From: Zygaena filipendulae
Taxonomy: Eukaryota; Arthropoda; Insecta; Lepidoptera; Zygaenidae
Assembly (NCBI GenBank): GCA_907165275.2
Contig: OU015649.1
Location: forward strand, 15,406,001 to 15,470,000
Length of the DNA stretch: 64,000 nucleotides
Direction of reading: 5' to 3'
The position numbers and the translations under genes are program-made. Shown in pieces: positions 10,881 through 22,197 of the stretch. Position 1 is the stretch's first letter. Each line of letters starts with the position of its first letter. Below the pieces are notes generated by a model. It did not search any database. It saw only the letters and a list, made by a program, of their open reading frames with translations, and had not been told where the DNA came from.

Positions 10881-12131
10881 GATATAGAAATAAATATTAT
10901 TATTAATATTATTACAGATTGAGATTTAATATTTTACAGATAAACCGCATAGTTAGATACGGTAGTGAGTTTACATGCAGCGAAATGTGGGGACTTGGGG
11001 GAATGCACGTCGATGCTATTCGGCTCTGCGCCTAACATCAACTTCGTGGCAAACAAGCTCTGTGCTGTGTGTGTCCTTAAATAGTGTTGATGCTAATTTA
11101 TTCTGTTACAAATTACATACAAGCGTCTTCCGCTGTACAGCCGAGCCGCTGTGTGGGTACAGTCACCAGCAGTGGTGGCGCCAGTAAACATTTATTTGTG
11201 TTTTTTATTTATTATTTTCAAACACTCGTCGGTTGACTATTACCTATAATAAAACCGATGTTTGTTTCGTCGTATATTTCGAGGGTGAATATGTACCTTA
11301 ATTCGGCGCTTTCCTTCCTCTATGTGTGAACCACGGCTCAGAGGACAGAGTTACTGGCACATAAGAAAGCCTTTTTATTATTTATCAAGATTGGTTTAAA
11401 TTACTGTTTAGAACGCGTGTGAAAAAATTTATTAACTGTATTCTATTCTGTTCTATGGTTTTGGTGAAGAACTTCGCCCTCCGGATAAGGAGTGATTTTC
11501 ATTTTATTATGTTATTTTCCTTCATCATCTTTCTGAATGTTTAAATAACGCAGCAGCTGCTCCGCGTGTGTTTTTTTTTTGGACATTTACCGTGCCGTGG
11601 TTCCTGAAGGACCTCTCGCAGTGTCCGTGGGAGGGAAGCCAGGAAGGAGTATTACCCCGGGATTGCGAGGTGACAAGCTTCGATAATTATTTTATTTAAC
11701 CGACGAGTGTAAAAGAGACATCCAGGCCGTCCGCATACGGTCCACTATTATTTATCGAAGAGTTGCTGGCGTTGCCAACGACTCCGTTATTTTTCACTCT
11801 CCATTTGGTCCATTTTTGGTCCAAGCAGAAATATGTAAACACTGCAGACAGATGTTGAATCTTATTACAATATAGAATTATGTTCAAAATTAGACTAAAG
11901 TAATTACATATTGCTGTTGCTAACTGTGCTGTATTTATGCTGCATGTATCTTGATGAGACGTTGGTACCGGGGCGCGCGCGGGGCGGCTGGGCGGGTAAC
12001 GGGGGGAGGAAGTGATAAATAAGGAGAACAATACACAGTCAAGTTTGTTCGAAGCCAAATCCCAACAAAACGACGTCTGTTCACATAGAAACAATTGTAA
12101 CATCGGCCCTGTAATTCTTTTATTATACATA
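10881..12131. other. Intergenic DNA with a weak reverse ORF
   Basis: A reverse ORF of up to 152 codons (11696-12154) starts inside a dispersed-repeat head and has no recognised domain. I treat it as chance. No other gene or RNA is supported. Confidence 0.4.
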
Positions 12132-12165
12132 ATAGCTGTTCCCCGCGATTTCACCCGCGTTAATG
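12132..12165 (+). repeat. Head fragment of the lepidopteran dispersed repeat
   Basis: Reads AGCTGTTCCCCGCGATTTCA then CCCGCGTTAATGGGG and abuts a MITE-B end, so it was probably cut by that insertion. Confidence 0.65.
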
Positions 12166-12473
12166 GGGATGTGACTACTTTTGAAAATCAAAATGGACAT
12201 GTTGACTAATTTTTATTTTTTAGTCCGTCTTGTAGATTATTAAAAAATATTGGACACGTATTTTTTCTTTTTTTACGTAACGGCGATATATTGAGTTGAA
12301 ATTTCGCGTGACGTCACTATTCTGACAGTTTGTATGGCGGTTTTGCGGTTAGTGACGTCACGACCTCTTCATCCTAAACTTTACTGCGCAAAAGCAAAAA
12401 ATACGTGTCTATTGTTTTTTTATTTTATAACTGACGGACTAATTAGATTTTGATATTCAATAATAGTCAACAT
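12163..12473 (+). mobile_element. MITE-B copy 2
   Basis: Blocks GACATGTTGACTAATTTTTA, TTAGTCCGTCTTGTAGATTA, TTGGACACGTATTTTTTC, two TGACGTCA palindromes (near 12309 and 12353) and CTGACGGACTAATTAG. About 27 bp of an opposite-end sequence (GGGGATGTGACTACTTTTGA) precede it, so it looks like an end-to-end chimera. Confidence 0.8.
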
Positions 12474-12480
12474 CCCTGTT

Positions 12481-12748
12481 CTAATTAGGCCGTCAGTTAG
12501 AAAATAAAAAAAAAGCAATAGACAATAAATTAAAATATACAGAGAATTAAAGTTTAGGGTGAGGGGCTCGTGACGTCACTAACCGCTAAAACCGCCATAC
12601 AAACTGTCCGGATAGTGACGTCACGCGAAATTTCGACTCAATGCATCGCCGTTATTTTTCGATTATGTAAAAAAAGAAAAAATACGTGTCCAATATTTTT
12701 ATTAATCTACAAGACGGGCTAAAAAAAAAATTTGTCAACATGCCCATT
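12481..12748 (-). mobile_element. MITE-B copy 3, head-to-head with copy 2
   Basis: Reverse-complement arrangement of copy 2, separated from it by only a few bases: GGCCGTCAGTTAG, two TGACGTCA sites (near 12569 and 12614), TACGTGTCCAATATTTTTAT and ATTTGTCAACATGCCC. The pair forms an inverted repeat of about 585 bp. Confidence 0.8.
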
Positions 12749-12895
12749 GCGGAGATCTCGCGGGAATTCCGTGATAAGAGTGCCCTATTTCCTTTTCTGT
12801 ACCCCTGACGACGTGTGTAACCTACCTATGCAAAATTAACGCGGGGTAAACTTCCCCCGCGTTAATTTCAGAGTTCCTGCGGCAACAAAAATAAT
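12749..12895 (+). repeat. Broken lepidopteran dispersed repeats
   Basis: GATCTCGCGGGAATTCCGTG and TGTACCCCTGACGACGTGTG, followed by a second head piece CCCCGCGTTAATTTCAGAGT. At least two fragments are joined. Confidence 0.6.
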
Positions 12896-13207
12896 AATAC
12901 TAATGCTTGGAGGTTATCACACCGATGTGTGATAATAGATAAATAAATAAATAATACTACTTAAACACTGAACACCAAGGGTGCTGACGGTACCTACTGT
13001 CGGACCGTGTACCGTGACTCGTGAGTAATGTCCCTATGTGGGTTGACACTTGATTAGCTGTTGTAAGATTAAGGGCTAAGTCCAAATAGTACATATTTAT
13101 CAGCCCGGTGGCACTCCATGCAAATGAACTGATTCAAGTAGGTACTTTCCCACAAGTAAGTCGCCGGCTTGTACGCACGCGTGTTGTGCGTGTGTGCGTA
13201 TCGTATC
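12896..13207. other. Intergenic DNA
   Basis: Contains a short (ATAA)n run near 12940. Nothing else recognised. Confidence 0.4.
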
Positions 13208-13422
13208 TTGGGCGTATTACACTACTTCCAATTTAGGTAATCTAAATCGGATACAATTTAGGATCAGCGAGTGAGAGAGAGAGAGCGAGTGATCACACTG
13301 CACTAAATTGTACCCTAAATCGACTACCCTAGGGTACATTTTAATGTAGTGTGATCACTCGCTCTCTCTTTCACTCACTGATCCTAAATCGGGACCAACT
13401 GTTCCAACTTCGATTACACCTT
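13208..13422. mobile_element. MITE-C, long imperfect palindrome
   Basis: Ends CGTATTACACTACTTCC and TTCCAACTTCGATTACAC are inverted partners. The inner arms (about 13254-13325 and 13329-13396) pair around TACCCTAGGGTA and include GAGAGAGAGAGCGAGTGATC opposite GATCACTCGCTCTCTCTTTC. Non-coding, strongly foldable. Confidence 0.75.
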
Positions 13423-13688
13423 TCGATTTCCTAGATTGGTATCTAACAAATTGTATAAGCGTTTAAGGTTGGCATCGAGCTGACAGTAACTGTCAGTTAG
13501 TGAATAATTGTCACATGACTGTAGAGTCTACATGTTGTGACGTGAATTTTTCTCGAAAGAAACCAAGAAACTTTCGCGGGGTATGAGAAGGCATGAAATT
13601 GGTGGGAGGCAGAGAGTGTCGCTTCTTTAAAATATTCTTTGGTATTTGACATATTTAAAATGCCTTCTAATACCTATCAATTATTGCC

Positions 13689-14285
13689 GAACGGGTTGGC
13701 GCAGTGGGTCACCATGCCTACCCGCCAATCAAGGGGTTCCGGATTCGATCCCGGTGGAAATGGACTTTTGTGATGAACACAGGGTTCCACACAGGTTACC
13801 ATATTCCAGTCTGGGCGTTTTTATATATCCTTACTATAAACTATAATATAGTAATATTATCTAATATATATCACGTGTCACGTATCACGTGTCACGTGTC
13901 ACGTTGTTTGTCCGCGATGGACTCCGAAACTACTGAATGGATTTTGATAAAATTTTGTAACCATTTATAATATGGTCCAACTTAAAAGATAGGATAGTTT
14001 TTATCCCGGAATTCCCGCGGGAACTCCGGAATTAATGCGGGGAACAGCTAATCACCGTAAACTACTGTCAGTACCGTCAGGGGTACAAAGAAGGACAGAG
14101 AGTACTTTTTTCCCGGAATTCCCGCGGGAACTCCGAAATCACTGCGGATGAAATCACGGGGGACAGCTAGTTATTATGTATAATATGTAGTAGATAGATA
14201 TACATATACCACGTGTGCTTGGTAGCCACGACACAAGCTTATAGCCTAGTGTGGGATCAAGTATTGCCTATTACTACATAAATAA
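13689..14285 (+). mobile_element. tRNA-derived SINE, split by nested insertions
   Basis: The head (TTGGCGCAGTGGGTCACC, GGTTCCGGATTCGATCCCGG, GATGAACACAGGGTTCCACA) ends near 13830. The tail (ATATACCACGTGTGCTTGGT, AGCCACGACACAAGCTTATA, TAGTGTGGGATCAAG) resumes near 14195. The insert is a reverse pair of dispersed-repeat fragments (13905-14172). Confidence 0.78.
13905..14172 (-). repeat. Composite of two dispersed-repeat fragments
   Basis: Two reverse heads, AACTCCGGAATTAATGCGGG and GGGAACTCCGAAATCACTGC, joined by AGCTAATCACCGTAAACTAC. The same joined structure occurs in forward orientation at about 31704-32115 and 62466-62880, so the whole composite is itself repeated. Confidence 0.7.
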
Positions 14286-14390
14286 AAATTAAAAAAAGAA
14301 TTTTCAATAAAATATCTTGGAAAGATAGATTTCTAAAGCGGGTGACCCCCGGGCCCCGACTCTGATAGCTGACTCCGTCAGAACAGGACC
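14286..14390. other. Spacer
   Basis: Short AT-rich then GC-rich spacer. No feature recognised. Confidence 0.35.
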
Positions 14391-14637
14391 TTACGGCCGC
14401 ACTCAGAGTCGACTTTAATGATTACTTAGTTAAATATAGATTTTTAAAACAAAATTGCCGCAATCAGAGACGTTCAGTAAATTAATGTTAATTGGCATTT
14501 AATGAGATGTAACTTAATTAGTTAAATGCCAATTAACATTAATTTATTAAAATTGTCTGATTGCGGCAGTTTTGTTCTAAAAATCTATACTTAACTAAGT
14601 AACCATTAAAGTCGACACTGAGTGCGGCGGTTAACTT
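14391..14637. mobile_element. Foldback element with about 110-bp arms
   Basis: Arms run from GGCCGCACTCAGAGTCGACT to TAATGTTAATTGGCATTTAA and back from TTAAATGCCAATTAACATTA to AGTCGACACTGAGTGCGGCG, with a loop of about 15-20 bp. Few mismatches, hence probably young. Non-coding. Confidence 0.8.
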
Positions 14638-15063
14638 TAGTTTCCTGTGCCTACATTAGCTTTACTATGTCTTTGCTGTAGCTCGCGAGACGAACATTAC
14701 GCAACTCGGTTATCCCTCCCTTCCTTTAGAACTTAATATCATTGAGTTATCCTATATATGTATTTCCATGTCGCAGCGAACGTTAGGATTTCAATATTTC
14801 CTTAAAGACGTTTTAATATTAAATCTATATTTCATAAGAAATCCTCGTTCATGTTGTTTTATTGGGAGATTCATTGCTGGGAAACTCCTGGGGTTAAATC
14901 AACACTCAACGATTTAATAAGCCTCATATTATGTATTCATTTGTAGGTATATTTCTGGTATCTTATACTTATCATATTTTATGAGTAGTAGGATAGATAA
15001 TGGTACTTAATTTATTGTTCCACGTTTGTGGTTAAGTAAAGCACCTAAATGGTTGTTGACTAA
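14638..15063. other. Intergenic DNA
   Basis: No gene or repeat family recognised. Confidence 0.4.
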
Positions 15064-15393
15064 TGGGCATGTTGACTAATTTTTATTTTTTAGTCCGTCT
15101 TGTAGATTATTAAAAAATATTGGACACGTATTTTTTCTTTTTTTACGTAATCAAAAATAACGGCGATATATTGAGTAGAAATTTCGCGTGACGTCACTAT
15201 TCTGACAGATTGTATGGCGGTTTTAGCGGTTAGTGACGTCACGACCCCCTCACTCTAAACTTTAATGCCCTTTATCTCTGTATATTTTAATTTATTGGAA
15301 AAAGCAAAAAATACGTGTCTATTGTTTTTTTATTTTCTAACTGACGGACTAATTAGAATTTTGATTTTCAAAAGTAGTCCACATCCCTATTAT
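15064..15393 (+). mobile_element. MITE-B copy 4, most complete
   Basis: Starts GGGCATGTTGACTAATTTTT and ends TTTTCAAAAGTAGTCCACAT + CCC. The outer roughly 80 bp of each end are imperfect inverted repeats (ATTTTTTAGTCCGTC and GACGGACTAATTAG; ACACGTATTTTTTCTTTTT in mirror). Two TGACGTCA palindromes lie near 15190 and 15234. About 330 bp, no ORF. Confidence 0.85.
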
Positions 15394-15396
15394 TTC

Positions 15397-15549
15397 TATT
15401 TGCGAAAGTGAGTTTGTTTGTTTGTTACGCTTTCACTAACTTTTCCTTAACGACTCAACTGATCGTAATGAAACTTTGTGTACACGTTATCAGCGGTACA
15501 GAAAAGGACAGGGGAACAAGGCGGGCGAAATCGCGGGGAACAGCTAGTG
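15397..15549 (-). repeat. Lepidopteran dispersed repeat
   Basis: Tail-first: ATTTGCGAAAGTGAGTTTG, TTACGCTTTCACTAACTT, CGACTCAACTGATCGTAATG, ending GGGCGAAATCGCGGGGAACA + GCTAGT. Confidence 0.85.
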
Positions 15550-18540
15550 CGTAATATTGTAGCAAATACCTATCAATACAAAATTACAATAAGCGGTGAA
15601 AACTAGATGCACTTAGAATTTGAATGTTAGAAAAAATTGGAGCACGTTTCTCCCATTACGTTTAGTTAGATATTGAACGAAATGAATTTACTTGTCAACT
15701 GAAGCCAATATAATATAATATTTTATGCATGCACGCTTAATATTTTTATAACATGACTACTCTGAGGCTATTGAACGTTATTGGTTGTCAATTTTGGAGC
15801 GTATTTACCTATGAAGCTCAGTTAGGATGGCGGCCGACGTGTCATGCATTTACTACGGTGGGTTGCCCTTTGCCTTCCATAGGCTTTATTTTCAGTTACT
15901 AAGCCATGTACGTAATACTTAAATCATAATTCACACGGCACGTAGCGAAAGTACATATCGATCTATCGTTAAAGATTTGTGAAGCATTCTGCAAAATACA
16001 CACACGTCCTACAATCAGATGCAGAGCAGATCGAAGGTAACCGTCCGTATGGTATGGTCTTCCTTTTATTTTTGACACTATCTTATTTAGCAAAAAATAA
16101 TCCTTATGTTGAAGCCTTTCGATCGGTATGATAAAGCTACAGGGTGATTATTTTTCTCATGTATACATTTAGTTAATTTGAACAGACACTTTAATTTAAT
16201 TTTATTCAATGTCTAGATTGCCATTTTTCCATTTATCGTTCGTTAATTTTTTTTCTTGTCAGAAAACATAAAATCGTACGAACCGTATTTCCTTTGAGAA
16301 AGTTTACTAAACTATTTTTAAAAGAGTATACTTTTATTAAATGCAGGTGAATATTTCCGCTCCCGGAAATAGAGAGGTTTCCCACGTTTTCCTTTATAGC
16401 GTCGCGTCGCCGCAATCCTGTTCAATGATTAAAGACGTAGAATTTATACTTTTAATATTATAGAAGAGATTTTAGTATATTGCAAAGTTGGATATCATTT
16501 GCTACATTTAAAATATAAGATCTTTATGCTGTGGAGCCAGTAATTTGAGCACGTTTTGCAGTTTAGTCAAATATTAGGTAGTAAATGGTATATCTACGGC
16601 AACGTTTTAATGGACTTTTATGGTGCGAATAAAAATAAGAAAAACATCACTCATATTTTTATTAAAATAAATAATACAAGAGGAATACTTTGTTTATTTG
16701 TGTGTGCCTCTATGGTCTTATGCAAATACCTACTAAAATTATGAAGAGGAAACCTCTCTGGTAATCTCTGAAACTAAGTATTGAACTGATTGTAAAAACG
16801 CTTTCACTAATGGAAGCTAGAAGCTATAGTATGGCCGAGTAGCATAGGATACTTTATCCTGGATTATAGAGTTCCCGAGGAAGTTCAAAACTCATGTGGG
16901 ACAGCTGATTGATGAGTAGGTAGGTACTTGTGGGTGTACGAGTTTAGGTCTTGTAGGAAATTAGGTCGTTCACTAGCTTACTTTCGTTCGGAAGCAAAAA
17001 CATTTCCAGGGAATTCCAAAATTGAGTCGGATGAAAGAGCTACACATAGTTTCTGATAAAACTAAGGCAGCCGGCAGTTGCTGTCACGCGCGGCGCGCGG
17101 CTTGCATGTCCGTAGAATAAATTATTTTTATGTTTCCTCTCTGCACGAACCGTGACCAGTCAGCGAGTGGCAACACTACCACAAATCTACCGAATTCCCG
17201 TTGTAATTTGTCTATTGTCCTTTATTTCGTTTGCTAAATGGCTAGTTGCTATGTCTTTCCACTATCGCCTGCATAACTAGTGAGTTACACAATAAGAGGA
17301 CTCTGGGAATATTTTTACTTTGGTATAAGACCACCCAATTTTGTGAGCTATTTTGGAACTCAAGAGCCAAAACTAAGAGGTCAAGAATAGAATAAAAAAG
17401 AACAAGTATCTATAGGTGTCTATTTTATTGGAAAATGGTCAAATATTATTTAAGACTACACAAAACTTTAATCCAGATGAATACGGTTGTTGATCGGTGG
17501 AGGTCGTAGCGAGTGGACGCCTGTCGCGTTATTTATTCGATATATTCACCACCGTTCAGCAGCCATTTTGTTTTCCAAGAAAGAAGCTGGTTTTCGAGAG
17601 GGAATCGTGTTTTATCTTGGGGAACAATCTAATACTGTCATTGGCGTTTCGCCATAATTACTTTAATTGCTAAAAATAAAGAATTAAATGCGATAAATCG
17701 CGATAGATTGCCACAATTGAAGGAGAAGAAGAAGCTCGAATACTTGTCCAAGTTGCATAAACTGAGTAAATCATGGTAGGCTACGCTCAAGGAACATGGA
17801 ACTAATGATCGCCGTCCAGCGTTGATGGGTGACGTCATTCACCGCTATTCCTTCCCTTCCGGGCACCGCACACCCCCACCGCTTATCCCGCGTAACGACG
17901 GCACCGTTTACTGCCCATATTTTATCTCGTCCATTTATTATGTACCTACCACCAGCACCACGTCGCAGTCGGTTTATTATTTAACACCTCGCTAGCCCTG
18001 TATTTATCTTTTCAGTGTGTTCGCGAAAAGAAATTGTGTACCTACCTGCGTCATGCCAAGTAATTCAGTGAAATAGTCCGGGGGCCCACTTTTGTTCGAC
18101 GATCATCTATGATCGGTCTATCGATATCGTATCGAATATCGATATATTTGTATGTTTATGTACGTCGGAAGATCAATGCGCCTATAAGTTTCGGCCGTTA
18201 TCGAAACCAGGTTTTCGCAACTAATTTCAAAGGTGGATTTTTTTTACTCGTACGTCATTGGTTTCGATAGATTTATACTTTCTCGCAACCAAGTTTCGTT
18301 AGAAGAATTTAAGACAATCTCGATTGTCGGATGCACTAATGATTTTTTTATTAACTTAAAAGTATCTGCATTTGTGCAATTAACGTGCCGTATATTTTGC
18401 ATATCGTCCAATGTCGACCAAAAGTACGTACCTACCTACATTGCCCTGTTAAAGGGTTTCCCAGAATTCGACCATGTTTGAAAAGCGTCTAGCTAGGCTC
18501 TAGACTCTAGCTAGAGCGTAGAGCAGGGTTATAAATATTA
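15550..18540. other. Three kilobases without a recognised gene or repeat family
   Basis: Small ORFs of about 60 codons show no recognised domain. One lysine-rich frame at 17633-17780 has slight coding character and is reported separately as a finding. No tRNA or other RNA gene seen. Confidence 0.45.
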
Positions 18541-18542
18541 TA

Positions 18543-18727
18543 CAACTAGCTGTTCCCGCGGGAATTTCGGAGTTCCTGCGGGAATTCCAGAATAAGAAGT
18601 AATTCTTTATCTGTACCCCTGACAACGTGTATGTAAAATTTCATGGTGTACGGTTGAGCCGTTAAGGCGTGAAAGCGTAACAAACAAACTCACTTTCGCA
18701 TTTAGGTAAAATATTGTAAGGATAGTT
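18543..18727 (+). repeat. Lepidopteran dispersed repeat
   Basis: Head AACTAGCTGTTCCCGCGGGA, body CTGTACCCCTGACAACGTGT and GTTGAGCCGTTAAGGCGTGA, tail CAAACTCACTTTCGCATTTA. The GTTTCACCCGCG part of the head is deleted. Confidence 0.82.
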
Positions 18728-19489
18728 AAGATTTTAATATTTCATGTGCACTATCTCACCTTCGTCACTAACTACGAAAAAAATCTGAGTATTCCAACAT
18801 AAACTTAGTTTAGTAAGAAAATTGTACCTAAATGTCCGTTTTCAAACTTAAAAATCGAACGATTTGAGCTTCTGTCCTGGTTTATAGGTTTTATAGATGG
18901 CAATGAACATATTATGAAGGTCCGTCTATTTTGGTACCTACAGCACAATACACTATCTAAGTAAATGTTCGAGTAATAATCATAAAAGAAACTGTTGAAC
19001 GCTCAAGTAACTTAAGAAAAAGTGCCCATTAAATAAAAACCTCCTTCAGTCCATTAGCTATGGCGAAAAAAAAAAAACGAGAACGCCGATTGAACTTATA
19101 ATAAAATGTGAAAACCACCGAGACCTTTACTGTCGGGTCCTGTGTAAATAACCAGATGAAATTTTATGAAAATAGTGGCACTTGGATGCCTCCTGGCTGA
19201 ATTATAAGAAAACAAGTTATTGGAAATACAAGTACCCGCCTACCTTTATCGTCACGAATGAAACCACCATTCCGAGTTGATATTAGATTCGCCGAATTGA
19301 ATGTTTTCACGAATTTTATTCTTTCTTTAAAAACGTAAAGAGTATCTGTTTAAGAGTATAAAATATTAGTATAAATTATTTTTGAAAAAAAAGCAAAAGC
19401 TAAAATAACGTGAACATTCTTTCTTACTACGAAACCCTTTACTGTGTGATTCGTCACCAAACTAGGCTGGCTTACCTACATAATTATGA
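18728..19489. other. Intergenic DNA
   Basis: No gene or repeat family recognised. Confidence 0.4.
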
Positions 19490-19742
19490 CAAGCTGTCCC
19501 GCGCGGTTTCACCCGCGATAATTTAGAAGTTTCCGCGGAATTTTTCCATACAAACTTTGCAACCCCTTTTCATCTCCTCAGGGGTTGAATTTTCAAAAAT
19601 CTTTTCTTATCGGATGCCTACAAAGAACACACCCTCCAAGTTTCAGGTCTCTACGATCAGGGGTTTAGGCTGTGCGTTGATCCGTCAGTCATTCAGGACA
19701 AAGCATTTTATAGTATGTACTATGATTGTAGTACATAATTGA
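19490..19742 (+). repeat. Second lepidopteran repeat type fused to a dispersed-repeat head
   Basis: AGCTGTCCCGCGCGGTTTCA head, then TTCCATACAAACTTTGCAAC, CCCCTTTTCATCTCCTCAGG, TTTCTTATCGGATGCCTACA and GGCTGTGCGTTGATCCGTCA. The second part resembles another widespread lepidopteran element. The short ORF here belongs to the repeat. Confidence 0.65.
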
Positions 19743-20887
19743 AGTAGATAATAATATTTTAGTGCCTCTATACTGTACCTATTCACTGCTGGAATTCAAT
19801 TGTCCTAAAGTAATTTTAAATTCTCTAAAAAATAAATAAATAAATTCTCGGAAAAAAAAAACGATTTTCACCATTCCCTTTCGCAGGTACAGGATTTCCC
19901 AGGTGTGGTGGTTATTAATCTCAAACATTCGCACAACAAAATAGCGTTCAACTCATTGTCCCGAAGCACCCACTGATTGTCAGAGGTAAGTATTATATAC
20001 CTACATTCAACACATGAATACGCAAAAAGGCGAATCTATTGTGAATGTGTATGCCATACACCTACTTGTGCCGAGCGAAATGCGCATTATTAAGATTTGG
20101 TCGGATTCGCTAAGTGTGGGTGCGGATGGTTCGCGCAAATAAAGGGTGCGAGCCGTGAAACAATTTGGTCGATCGTTACCAAAAACAAAGCCCCTTGTTC
20201 CTATGTATATCCAGCTGGGGGTGGCTAGAGAACCCTGGGCCACTTATTACGTGAGGGGGTGAAAACTTGAAAGGATGTTGATAAGATTAATAACCACGCC
20301 CAGAAGCAAATTAGATAACTATATCGTTGTCGATCACGGTTTTAGAAGCAATAAAAATATGAAGAAGAATAAAAAAACGTTTTTTGATAAAATCACATAG
20401 GCCCCTACAAGTTTCCAGTGAAGTGCTCGTGGCTTGGTACATATTGCTGACTTACTGTAGGTACATACATTTGTATGAAACCGCCGCGTATCTCTTTGTG
20501 GCAGTGCTAATGCAGGGATACGTACCTACCTACATATACCTACATTAAAATCATAACAACGAAGTATTGTGTAGGTAAGTACCCATTTTTTAACAACTTC
20601 CTAAAAATTTAAGAGGCTTTTCAACACGTTTTTTACACGGTATGTAAAGATAACATTTAAATACCTTTACATACCTTTTAAATCTTTCGTTTAAGTGTTT
20701 TTTTTTAGTTATGTAGGTAAGTATAAGGAACCACAATATCTCCGTAATTTTTATTATTACTTTTTATTTATTAGCATTTCCTTTTGTATGCCTGTATGCG
20801 CGGCCGGCCCTGACAAATTGTAATTACCTATATGCATAGATTTTCACGTACTAGATTTTACGTATATACCTAATTCCTGAGATTTCT
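19743..20887. other. Intergenic DNA
   Basis: No gene or repeat family recognised. Confidence 0.4.
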
Positions 20888-22197
20888 ACTCCTAGCTAGG
20901 GAGCTGGCGGCAATTTAGGTATATGATTTCATCGTCGTTGATATTAACTAGAAAAAATAGATGGCGAGCTCAGGTAGCTCTGATTTTTTTTTTATAAATA
21001 ATTTTAAAATTGTAATAAAAAAAACATATTAATTATATTATCGTTTCTGCCATCAATTATATCTTGTTATATACATTTCATAGATACTGAAATTAAAGCT
21101 GGCTCAACATCTCAGCTTATTTTTCTTACAGTTATTTTTAAGAACTTAAATAAAAACCAAGTAAAAATTTAAGGAGCAACTTAAAAAAATGTTTTATTTA
21201 CCTCTAGGTACTAAAACTACCTGTCTATTATATTATACTTAGGCTTTTAAACAATTATTGTTTGCAATGGCCTCAAACCTAATCCATGACATCCATCGCC
21301 CCCCTAGGCTAAGAGATTATTGGCTTTATCTTAATACGAAGTAGCTGTCTTTGTTCATATTGAATTTAAGATTTAAAAAAACAACAGAAATCGTCTAACG
21401 CATAAAAAGTAAATATTTTTTTTGCGTACAAAAGGGAAAAATTTATGACGGCCGGCTCTTGTTAACAACCAACGTAGTTTTCTTATCGATTTAAGAACTT
21501 AAATAAAAACCAAGTCAAAATTTAAGGAGCAACTTAAAAAAATGTTTTATTTACCTCTAGGTACTAAAACTACCTGTCTATTATAGTTTACTACAAGCCG
21601 TAATAACTTTTTTAGGTTTCCTTAGCGATATGGCAAAACACAAAACAGCAGGAGCGGTGCGTTGTCATTGTCCCTCTGATCGCAAAACGTGGAAAAAACC
21701 ATTGGCATGGGCTAGTTTATAATAAGTTCCTTCCTCTGTTCTGGGATTCATAATAGATAGGTAGGTACATACTAAGTACTGACAAACTATTTTTGTCAGT
21801 TTAAAAATACTTTTTCCGTACAAATTATCTAGTCGGCTAATACTGAAATCCTTTTGAGAGTGAGAATCGCAGGTCGCTTAAGAACTATTATTATCAGTGC
21901 TAGAATAGAACGGCAAATAATGTTTGCTAAGCAAAACCTCGGCTAAGGCTTTTCTTAATTCAGCATCTCAGCTTATTTTTCTTAAAATTTTTTTTTTATA
22001 AAAACTTCCACCATCCTGACTTCTGCCAGCTTTAATTTCACTATCTATGAAACGTATTTAATAAGATAATTGATGGCAGAAATGATAATATAATTTAATA
22101 TATTTTTTTTAATTACAATTTCAAAATTATTTATAAAAAAAATCAGAGCTACCATTACGTGAAATCATATACCTAAATTGCCACCAGCTCCCTAGCT
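20888..22197. mobile_element. Large foldback enclosing a copy of element E
   Basis: The arm at 20888-21110 (GAGCTGGCGGCAATTTAGGT, TTATCGTTTCTGCCATCAAT, TGAAATTAAAGCTGG) is mirrored at 21990-22197 (GCCAGCTTTAATTTCACTAT, AATTGATGGCAGAAATGATA, CCTAAATTGCCACCAGCTCC). Between them lies a reverse copy of element E. A segment of about 90 bp (21143-21233) is repeated directly at 21494-21584. Confidence 0.72.
21236..21950 (-). mobile_element. Element E, reverse copy inside the foldback
   Basis: Reverse-complement match to 26158-26885: AGGCTTTTAAACAATTATTG, GCCTCAAACCTAATCCATGA, GACGGCCGGCTCTTGTTAAC, CAGCAGGAGCGGTGCGTTGT, TCCTTTTGAGAGTGAGAATC and AATAGAACGGCAAATAATGT. Part of E recurs between the KH array units. 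No recognisable transposase. Confidence 0.75.

Noticed and set aside
11696..12154. 152-codon reverse ORF
   Set aside because: Begins inside a dispersed-repeat head, shows no domain and no coding composition, and has no homologous copy in the window.
13270..13300. GA-rich tract as a GAGA-factor element
   Set aside because: It is one arm of the MITE-C palindrome and is mirrored at 13350-13380, so the element explains it better.
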